NCBI GenBank assembly: GCA_028873825.1
Contig: JAPPNM010000074.1
Coordinates: 1-42,681, forward strand
Reading direction: 5' to 3'
Length of the DNA: 42,681 nucleotides
Origin: Gemmatimonadota bacterium
Lineage (GTDB): Bacteria > Gemmatimonadota > Gemmatimonadetes > Longimicrobiales > Gaopeijiaceae
Shown: piece by piece, positions 30,922 to 37,175 of the stretch
Numbering within the stretch: position 1 is the stretch's first letter
How the letters are laid out: the number at the start of each line of letters is the position of its first letter
Notes under the pieces: generated by a model
What the model saw: the letters and a program-made list of their open reading frames with translations, nothing else
The model's database searches: none
What the model was told of the DNA's origin: nothing
Program-made: the position numbers and the translations under genes

Positions 30922-31551
30922 CGCGAGAGGACCGAACGCGACCAGCGCCGCTACCAGCGCCTCAAGGGCCACGCCAGGCTGCATCTCGACGCGACCGTCG
31001 AGGACATCAACTTCAAGGCGCCGCGAGGTCTCGACCACTCCCTCGTCCTGCACCTCGCCTCCGGCCAGTGGATCCGGGACGGCCAAACGGTGTTGATCAG
31101 CGGGGCGACCGGATCCGGCAAGTCGTACATCGCGTGCGCGCTCGGCCACCAGGCCTGCCGCGTCGGCATCTCGACGCGCTACTACCGCGTCTCCCGCCTC
31201 CTCGACGAACTCTCCCTCGCCCGCGGCGACGGGTCGTATCCCAAGGTCATCCAGCGGCTCGCCCGGACCTGGCTCCTCATCCTCGACGACTGGGGGCTCG
31301 CCTCGCTCTCGGGACAGGGACGGCACGACCTCCTCGAGATCCTCGACGACCGCTACGCCCGCCGCGGCACGCTGCTCGCCAACCAAGTCCCCGTCGAGCA
31401 CTGGCACGAGGTCGTCGGCGATCCCACCTTCGGCGACGCCATCCTCGACCGTCTCGTCAACAACGCGCACCGCATAGACCTCAAGGGCGCCTTGATGAGA
31501 CGGCTCTACGACTCGACGAAGATGGTCCGCGCCGTCCCCGGCGACGCCTGA
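30922..31551 (+). pseudogene. istB: IS21-family transposition helper ATPase IstB, 5'-truncated
   Basis: About 209 residues, against ~250 in full IstB; the first ~45 and the start codon are missing. It reads RERTERDQRRYQRLKGHARL, then VEDINFKAPRGLD, Walker A ISGATGSGKSYIACALGHQA, Walker B WLLILDDWGLA, the sensor-like EILDDRYARRGTLLANQVP and AILDRLVNNAHRI. A GTG at 31090 could start a 153-aa fragment that keeps Walker A and B. IstB helps the IstA transposase choose targets; with no istA here it is not functional on its own. Confidence 0.85.
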
Positions 31552-31816
31552 TCCGCCGAAAGGCCGTCCGTAGCCGACGGCCCGAACCCGTCCGAATCCG
31601 CCCAATCCGGGACAAATGGCCCCGTTCGCAAGCCAAAACCGGTCTCCCAGAGCTCCGTAGAGGTCGTCCGAGCCCCTTCACCCTCCACCTCTCCGGTAAA
31701 CCGCCCGCAGCCGTCCCGCGACCCCCCCCGGCACTCGACGAAGACCCCCTCCAACCCCTAGACTTCAACCCCATGAACCGAGCCTCCAGCACTGCCGCGG
31801 ACCTCCGCTTCACCAC
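31552..31816. other. Non-coding tail of the IS21 remnant
   Basis: Between istB and the terminal repeats I see no gene. The stretch is C-rich on the plus strand and low in recognisable signals, consistent with the 3' untranslated part of the element. Confidence 0.4.
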
Positions 31817-31897
31817 GGTGATCGGAATCCTCTGGAATCGGTGATCGGAATCCTCCGGAACAGGTGATCGGAATCGGCGAAACAGGTGATCGGAATC
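31817..31897 (+). repeat. Terminal repeat array of the IS21 element
   Basis: Four copies of GGTGATCGGAATC start at 31817, 31840, 31863 and 31885 (spacing 23, 23 and 22 bp). IS21 elements carry such multiple repeats at their ends, where IstA binds. The array marks the right end of the element. Confidence 0.8.
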
Positions 31898-31976
31898 AGC
31901 GGAATGCGCACCGGGTGCCCGGCGGCGCGACGGCGCTATATTGGTTAGTCAACTCGTAACCTAGAGGGGAGAATCC

Positions 31977-32111
31977 ATGGGCCGCCTGACGGACCGTTTG
32001 ACGTTAGGAAGCCGAGGCCGCAGACTTGACGACACCGAACCCGAACCGGTCGGGCATTGCGTTTCCGGTCGCGATACGCGGTTCCGCTTCGGCACGCATG
32101 CCGCCGAGTAG
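31977..32111 (+). CDS. Small ORF of unknown function
   Basis: 44 aa, ATG at 31977 preceded by AGGGGAGAA at a good distance and by a TATATT 25-30 bases further up. No homology recognised. It may be the start of a gene whose remainder was lost. The following 260 bases to 32371 hold no supported gene. Confidence 0.25.
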   Translation: MGRLTDRLTLGSRGRRLDDTEPEPVGHCVSGRDTRFRFGTHAAE

Positions 32112-32371
32112 GGTCAGGCATCGGAGCTGCGGTTGGCAGGCCCGCTTCGCATGGAAGGCGTGGTCCGGGTGGGGATCGACCCCGAAGAGGCCGAAGACAG
32201 CCGCTACCCACGTGTCGCGTACAGGTCGGGAAGAGGATCGGGACCGACCTGCCGTGATCCTCATCGACTCTCACGGTGGCTGCGGCCTCGGGAGCGGAGC
32301 ACCCGCATCCGTGCCAGATCGAACGATCAGCGGAGTCGCAAACTCCGCGCTGGTCACATAGCCGAGGTCAC

Positions 32372-33275
32372 ATGCCGCGCAGCGACCTTCCGTTCGGCAG
32401 CGAGTTCTCTCCAGACCGGATCGATCTCGCGGTCCTTCTGGAGTTGGCGCACGAGCACGGTGCGGATTGGAATGCCTTCGAGGAGGGCGTGAGAGATCGG
32501 TATTCGCTGGGCACAAGACCAGCGATTACAACAAGCGGAAACTCGCCAACAACACAAAGCTGTCCCTCCGGGCCTACGGCCTCATCGGCGAGGCGGATGC
32601 CACTCTCACCGAGACCGGGAAGGCACTCTACTCCACCCGCCACGACCCGGTAGCGCTGTTCGAGGCCTTCGCTCGCCACATTCTCAAAAACTGCCGCGGA
32701 ACGAGCTTCGTTCAGGGCCTGCTGGACATGCATGCTGCGGGTGAACGAATCAACCTTCATCAAGCTCCGCCAGTGGCTTCAGGAACGAGGTATCTCTGTG
32801 CCACGCGGCGGGAAGCACATGAGCACGATGCGCCTCTGGCTTGAGAAAGACGGAGTGCTTGTCTCCGGTTACCGAGTCGATCAGGCGCGCCTCAACGAGA
32901 TTCTCGGCATCGCCATCGAGGAATTCGAGGCATTGGCTGTCTTCTCACCGCAACAGCGCGCCTATCTCAAGGCTCTCGCCAACATCGACGGGGGTGGCCC
33001 GCACCCATCCAACGACATCGAACGACTCGCGGCCGCCACCTACGGCGTGACCTTCAACGAAAAGAATCTCCCCAAACAGGTTCTCTACCCACTGAAGCAA
33101 GCTGGATACATTGAACTGGAGCGCGGTACGAAGAAGGTGGGTCGTGGTGCCAAACCGTTCCTAGTCACGGCCACCGGCAAGCTGGAGGCTGATGTCATCG
33201 CACCGTTGATTGAGCAGATCGAGCACTTGACCCATGCTGATCTGCGGCCCCTCCTGCGCAAGTCCCTCCGGGACA
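32372..33275 (+). pseudogene. Restriction-endonuclease-like protein, two frameshifts and truncated
   Basis: A single protein spread over three frame segments. 32372-32500 reads LPFGSEFSPDRIDLAVLLEL, then GADWNAFEEGVRDRY. 32500-32745 reads AGHKTSDYNKRKLANNTKLS, then AYGLI and FARHILKNCRGTSFVQGLLD. 32750-33275 reads IKLRQWLQERGISVPRGGKH, then MRLWLEKDGVLVSGYRVDQA, TYGVTFNEKNLPKQVLYPLK and RGAKPFLVTATGKLEADVIA, and breaks off after LRPLLRKSL. I associate this N-terminal region with large restriction-like proteins that end in an Mrr-type nuclease, but that part is absent here, so the call rests on memory of the family. GC is lower than the genome. It is not functional as read. Confidence 0.55.
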
Positions 33276-33350
33276 CGTGGACAGGCCGCGCGGACCGCTC
33301 GCCCGCGGCACCTGTCCGTCCCACGATGAGACGGAAGGGAACTCGCAGAC

Positions 33351-33497
33351 ATGGCCGGGAGGGACTGGCTGGATGCCGTTCTGGGCCTCGGTCCGGAGTG
33401 GAAGGTCACTAGCCAGCTAGCTAGCTGGCTAGTACTAGTGCATTACCCTAACCTGGGGTATAGTCAGCAACATTCCCTCCTCCTTGGCTCGGGGTAG
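33351..33497 (+). CDS. Small ORF spanning the palindrome
   Basis: 48 aa, ATG at 33351 with AAGGGAA upstream. The first 19 residues (MAGRDWLDAVLGLGPEWKV) look like the N-terminus of a real protein, possibly a transposase, and the rest is encoded by the palindrome and spacer. It is probably a relic cut at about 33407. Confidence 0.25.
   Translation: MAGRDWLDAVLGLGPEWKVTSQLASWLVLVHYPNLGYSQQHSLLLGSG
33408..33433. repeat. 26-bp perfect palindrome
   Basis: ACTAGCCAGCTAG joined to its exact reverse complement CTAGCTGGCTAGT with no spacer, followed at once by ACTAGT. It lies between the end of the restriction-like relic and an AT-richer spacer. It may be an integration or recombination site, or a binding site for a dimeric protein. 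Confidence 0.8.
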
Positions 33498-33545
33498 CTA
33501 CCCCCGGAGTCCCGTACCCCCCCGGAGCTACCGGGAAGGGGGAGC
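33480..33545 (+). repeat. Degenerate direct repeat, left copy
   Basis: It contains GGGGTAGCTACCCCCGGAGT, then a C-run and ACCGGGAAGGGGG. The copy at 34563-34630 has the same order: GGGG-AGCTACCCCCGGAGT, C-run, ACCGGGAGGGAG. The two copies flank the lipoprotein gene and about 1 kb of DNA. Each can fold into a GC stem around AGCTA. Confidence 0.5.
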
Positions 33546-34047
33546 TTCAAGTCAACGGACCTCAACGCACTCCGGGTCGATATCGTCGCCGGGTCCCCCG
33601 CTGCAGTCACTGTTACTCCCGCACCGCCACCGACAATCGGGGGATTCTATCATGCTCCTTTTAGAAGCCCGCGAGCCGTTAGTCCGAAGCCGGTGATCCA
33701 CTTCGGTATACGGGCATACCAATTCACATACGCCCTTATGGAGGTACCGCGCCACCCGGAGGGTTTTCTCGAAGCGAGAACTCTGGCAACCGGTCCATCC
33801 ATAGGTACGCGAACCATCGAAGATTGCCGCCCGACGGTTTGTCAATTGGCCTTGAACCCGTAGTTACGGTCATTTTCTGGTGTGCCGGATAGACGGGTTC
33901 CTGGCGCCCCTCCCCTATTACACATACCAGCCGTCCTGGGGCTCCGTCACCCCGATTACCCCGGCGCGCGCATCCCCGAATTGCGCGGCCTCTCCGCATT
34001 CGTCCTCGTCAGCGGCACAATCGTCCCCGGAGGGAGGGGTCCCAGGA
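33546..34047. other. Spacer with no supported gene
   Basis: About 500 bases with mixed GC and no reading frame that looks like protein in either strand. The minus-strand frame at 33552-33845 and short plus-strand frames have no family match and no good start sites. Possibly a decayed gene. Confidence 0.4.
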
Positions 34048-34551
34048 TTATCTCCCATAACCCATAATAAGGTTCGGGGGAACGAGGTGGGAATCGGCTA
34101 GGCGTGCGGCGAGCCCTTGGATTCCCCGCTCGTGAAATCCGATCAACCGCGGAATAGAGCTGGCTTCCGCGGGCGCCCCCCCCCTTCGTTCCAGCTCAGC
34201 CACCCACGCCGGGCCGTTCGGTCCCCTGAGCACCTCTACCGTAAGCCGCCGGTAGGCTATTCGGCGCTTTAGCCAGGACTCGCTGTCATTGAAAATCCGT
34301 TCCGCTTCGCAGCCGGTAATAACCCCGGCCCTATACTGTTCCGTCACGGCTTCCTGGGCACTCTCCCATTCCTCGGTGGCCCGCACGTAGAGCTCCGACG
34401 CAGCGTCGGGATACTTGAACCACTCCGGGGCTCCGGCCTCCGGCCAGTCCCCGGCACGCGGTTCCAGGCCGAAGCCGTCCACGCAACCGGGCAGAACCGC
34501 GACCGCAGCCGTAGCCCACACCCTGACGAACACCCCTCTCCAAACGTTCAT
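34048..34551 (-). CDS. Putative lipoprotein of unknown family
   Basis: 167 aa, ATG at 34551 with ribosome site GGGAGG. The N-terminus is a lipoprotein signal peptide (VFVRVWATAAVAVLPGC, lipobox VLPGC), so it is probably anchored in a membrane. The mature part is helical and charged (LYVRATEEWESAQEAVTEQY), then RRLTVEVLRGPNGPAWVAEL and IPRLIGFHERGIQGLAARL. A 5'-truncated paralogue is at 18783-19118, which supports it as a real gene family. No function is known. It is isolated between two copies of a degenerate repeat. Confidence 0.65.
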   Translation of the reverse strand: MNVWRGVFVRVWATAAVAVLPGCVDGFGLEPRAGDWPEAGAPEWFKYPDAASELYVRATEEWESAQEAVTEQYRAGVITGCEAERIFNDSESWLKRRIAYRRLTVEVLRGPNGPAWVAELERRGGAPAEASSIPRLIGFHERGIQGLAARLADSHLVPPNLIMGYGR

Positions 34552-34562
34552 TTCCAGCCTCC

Positions 34563-34630
34563 CTGTTTCCCCGGGGGAGCTACCCCCGGAGTTTCTCCTA
34601 ACCCCCCCCAACGCGACCGGGAGGGAGTTG
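34563..34630 (+). repeat. Degenerate direct repeat, right copy
   Basis: It includes CCGGGGG-AGCTA-CCCCCGG (34571-34589), a 7-bp stem, followed by AGTTTCTCCT, a C-run and GACCGGGAGGGAG. It matches the left copy at 33480-33545 in order and orientation. Confidence 0.5.
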
Positions 34631-34715
34631 AACAGTACCGCCTCTCCCCCGTTCCTGCAAGGCACAGCTTGCAGGATTGCCCCTCCGCAACGGTCGTCAT
34701 ACGTTCCGGCGCGAA

Positions 34716-34750
34716 CCGGACGGAGGCCCCGCAGGCTAGCCTCCGTCCGG
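34716..34750. terminator. Perfect 12-bp stem hairpin
   Basis: CCGGACGGAGGC / GCCTCCGTCCGG with an 11-base loop. It lies between the divergently read lipoprotein and hipBA genes, directly before the tRNA fragment. No T-run, so a structural or attachment role is as likely as termination. Confidence 0.5.
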
Positions 34751-34758
34751 TCGCTTCC

Positions 34759-34784
34759 GCGGGCGTGGCGGAACTGGTATACGC
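34759..34784 (+). other. tRNA-Leu 5' fragment
   Basis: GCGGGCGTGGCGGAACTGGT followed by ATACGC reproduces the acceptor 5' strand, D-stem and D-loop of a bacterial tRNA-Leu. No anticodon loop, variable arm or T-loop follows, so it is not a tRNA gene. It may be a leftover of integration or recombination at a tRNA gene. Confidence 0.55.
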
Positions 34785-34847
34785 GGTGAAGGGGTAGCTG
34801 CGCCGCCGCGGCTCGCGCCCCGTCGGAGCCTTGCCGAGCAATTGTGT

Positions 34848-34888
34848 ACATGATTATCATGTTTATCATCTTTTCCGTATATTATAAT
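34848..34888 (+). promoter_or_regulatory. Promoter and operator of hipBA
   Basis: The operator candidate ACATGAT-T-ATCATGT (34848-34862) is a perfect 15-base palindrome. It is followed by TATATTATAAT, with TATAAT at 34883-34888. Transcription from this box would begin near 34895, leaving almost no leader before the ATG at 34899. HipB proteins repress their own operon by binding palindromes like this. Confidence 0.65.
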
Positions 34889-34898
34889 GGCCACAACG

Positions 34899-35249
34899 AT
34901 GACGACACCCATCAAGTCCACCATCCCGCTGCCGGTCCTGCGGCTCCTCCGGAAGCTCGGCAACGACATCCGGGACGCCCGGCTTCGGCGGCGCATCCGG
35001 GCGGCGACCCTGGCCGAGCGGGCGCTCATCAGCCGGACCACTCTCCACAGGATCGAACGGGGGGCCGGCGGCGTCTCGATGGGCAACTACGCGACCGTCC
35101 TTTTCGTGCTCGGACTCCACGACGGCATCTCCGAGCTCGCCGATCGCGGCCGCGACGCGCTGGGGCTCGACCTCATGGAGGAACGGTTGCCACAGCGGGT
35201 CCGGGTACCTCGCGCGAGCGCCGGGCCGGGTCCGACCGACGGGCGGTAG
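34899..35249 (+). CDS. hipB: HipB-like antitoxin (XRE HTH)
   Basis: 116 aa from the ATG at 34899; an in-frame ATG at 34887 overlaps the -10 box and so would fall outside the transcript. The helix-turn-helix reads NDIRDARLRRRIRAATLAER, then ALISRTTLHRIERGAGGVSM and NYATVLFVLGL, as in HipB-like regulators. It neutralises HipA and represses the operon. HipA follows 12 bp after the stop. There is no ribosome site before either ATG, consistent with a leaderless message. Confidence 0.8.
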   Translation: MTTPIKSTIPLPVLRLLRKLGNDIRDARLRRRIRAATLAERALISRTTLHRIERGAGGVSMGNYATVLFVLGLHDGISELADRGRDALGLDLMEERLPQRVRVPRASAGPGPTDGR

Positions 35250-35261
35250 GGCGCCGCCGCC

Positions 35262-36511
35262 ATGGAGCGCGAAGTGATGGTCCACGCGGACGTGGAGGGG
35301 CTGCCCGTGTTCGTGGGGCGCCTGTGGGTCCGCGTGCGCAACGGTCGCGAGACTGCGTCGTTCGAATACGACCGCTCCTGGCTCAGGCGCCCCGACAGCT
35401 ATTCCCTCGAACCGGCGCTCTCGATAGGACCCGGCGCGTTTCACACCCGCAAGGCCCTCTTCGGCGCTATAGGCGACTCGGCGCCCGACCGGTGGGGGCG
35501 CGTTCTGCTCCGCCGCGGCGAAATCCGGCGTGCGAGAATGGAGAAGCGCGCGCCTCGCACACTCTTCGAGTCCGACTTCCTCCTCCTCGTGGACGACGAG
35601 CTCCGCGCGGGGGCGCTACGGTTCCGGGCCGGCCGCGATGGCCCCTTCCTGGCCGAACCGCGACCCGGCCGGGTGCCGCCGCTCGTGGACCTGGGACGAC
35701 TGCTGTCCGCCTGCAAACGGGTGACACGGCGCGACGAGCTGGACGAAGACCTTCGGTTGCTCATCGGACCCGGATCGTCGCTCGGAGGCGCCCGCCCGAA
35801 GGCCGCGGTGCGGGACCGCGACGGACGGGCGGCCATCGCGAAGTTCCCGCACGCGGACGACGACCGGGATGTCGTGCTTTGGGAGGCGGTGGCGCTCGCC
35901 TTGGCGGGTCGGGCCGGGATCGCGGTCTCCGACTGGCGCATCGAAAGGGTGGCCGGGCGGCGAGTCCTGGTCGTGCGCCGGTTCGACCGAAGAGGCGGGT
36001 GGCGCGTGCCGTTCCTCTCGGCGATGAGCATGCTGGGGGCCGCCGACAACGAGCGGCGCTCGTACCTGGAGGTCGCCGACGCGCTACGGTCGCACGGAGC
36101 GGCGCCGCGAGGGATCTCAAGGAGCTGTGGAGGCGGGTCGTATTCAGCGTTCTCGTCTCCAACACCGACGACCACCTGCGCAATCACGGGTTCCTGTACG
36201 AACGGGGCCTGGGCTGGCGCCTGTCTCCGGCCTTCGATCTGAACCCTACGCCCAGCGACGAACGCGCCCGCGTACTCGCCACAAACATCGACGAGTACGA
36301 CGGCACGGCGTCGCTTGACATGGCGCTGGCAACCGCCGGGTACTACGGACTCGGCCAGCTTGAGGCGAAGCGAATTGCGGGCGAGGTCGGGCGGGAGGCC
36401 GGGGGATGGCGGGAGGTGGCCGAGCGGATGGGTGCGACGCGCCGGGAGTCCGACCGGATGGAGTCGGCGTTCTCGCACGCCGACCTGGAGAGGGCGCTCG
36501 GGTTGGGTTAG
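35262..36511 (+). pseudogene. hipA: HipA-like Ser/Thr kinase toxin, interrupted by a frameshift
   Basis: ATG at 35262. The first frame gives HipA N-subdomain 1 (VGRLWVRVRNGRETASFEYD), GDSAPDRWGR, the nucleotide loop IGPGSSLGGARPKAAV and RRFDRRGGWRVPFLSAMSML, then runs out of register after SHGAAPR (about 36110) and would end at 36242. The other frame continues at once with RDLKELWRRVVFSVLVSNTD, then DHLRNHGFL (the catalytic loop S-N-T-D-D-H) and FDLNPTP (metal-binding motif), to the stop at 36511. A one-base correction rebuilds a normal ~416-aa HipA. As read, the kinase lacks its catalytic loop and should be inactive. HipA inactivates glutamyl-tRNA synthetase or related targets by phosphorylation. 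Confidence 0.8.
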
Positions 36512-36521
36512 ACGGACGGGA

Positions 36522-37175
36522 TCAGCCGTCGCTTTCGCGCCGCAGGAGTCCGGTTTCCAGCGCGAAGCGCACGATCTCGCGCCTTTTCTTGAGGCCCAGC
36601 TTGGTCTTGGCCCGGCCGATGTAGCCCTCGACGGTCTTCGGGCTGAGAAACATCTCCTCGGCCGCCTCGGAGGCCGAAAGCCCTCGGGCGTACAACTCGA
36701 TCACGGTACGCTCGCGAGGTGAGAGCGCCTCGGACCCCGGGTTGGCGCTCGCGGCGCCCTGAGTCTTGTGCCGTGCCATCAATGCAGCCGCGCGGTGGGG
36801 GAGATAGGAGTGGCCGCGCATGACCGCTTCGACAGCGCCCATGAGATCGGTGTCGGCGACGGATTTGTTCAAAAAGCCTGCGGCGCCGGCGTTGAGGGCG
36901 GGAACGAGGAACTCGTCCTCGTCGTGGATCGTGAGCACCAGGACCTTCGTTTCGAGGCCGAGTGCGGTAACATGCCGGGTCGCCCGGACTCCGCCCATCC
37001 CGGGCATTGCCAGGTCCATGATGACGATGTCCGGTTCCAGGGTCCGGGCCCCGTTCACCGCTTCCTCTCCCGACGACGCCTCGCCCACGACGTCCACCCG
37101 CCCGGTGGATTCGAGCAAAGCCCTCAGACCGGCGCGCACCACCTTGTGGTCGTCGACCAGCAGCGCTCTCACCAT
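36522..37175 (-). CDS. NarL/FixJ family response regulator
   Basis: 217 aa, ATG at 37175, overlapping the end of the sensor kinase by 7 bp. The receiver domain has LLVDDHKVV (acidic pair D8, D9), the phosphorylation Asp in IVIMDLAMPGM near 54, the Thr in VLTIHD and Lys in AGFLNKSVAD. The C-terminal LuxR-type HTH reads LSPRERTVIELYARGLSASE, then EMFLSPKTVEGYIGRAKTKL. It is a DNA-binding regulator activated by the kinase encoded just upstream. Its targets are unknown. Confidence 0.95.
   Translation of the reverse strand: MVRALLVDDHKVVRAGLRALLESTGRVDVVGEASSGEEAVNGARTLEPDIVIMDLAMPGMGGVRATRHVTALGLETKVLVLTIHDEDEFLVPALNAGAAGFLNKSVADTDLMGAVEAVMRGHSYLPHRAAALMARHKTQGAASANPGSEALSPRERTVIELYARGLSASEAAEEMFLSPKTVEGYIGRAKTKLGLKKRREIVRFALETGLLRRESDG

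Larger units (their letters stand above)
30915..31905 (+). mobile_element. Remnant of an IS21-family element
   Basis: It comprises a 5'-truncated istB (30922-31551), a ~265-bp tail and a set of four ~23-bp spaced repeats at the right end. The istA gene and the left end are missing. The junction at about 30915 abuts the broken oxidase gene. Confidence 0.75.

Noticed and set aside
34759-34840. Complete tRNA-Leu gene
   Set aside because: Only the 5' acceptor and D-arm are present; no anticodon arm, variable arm or T-loop can be drawn from the following bases.
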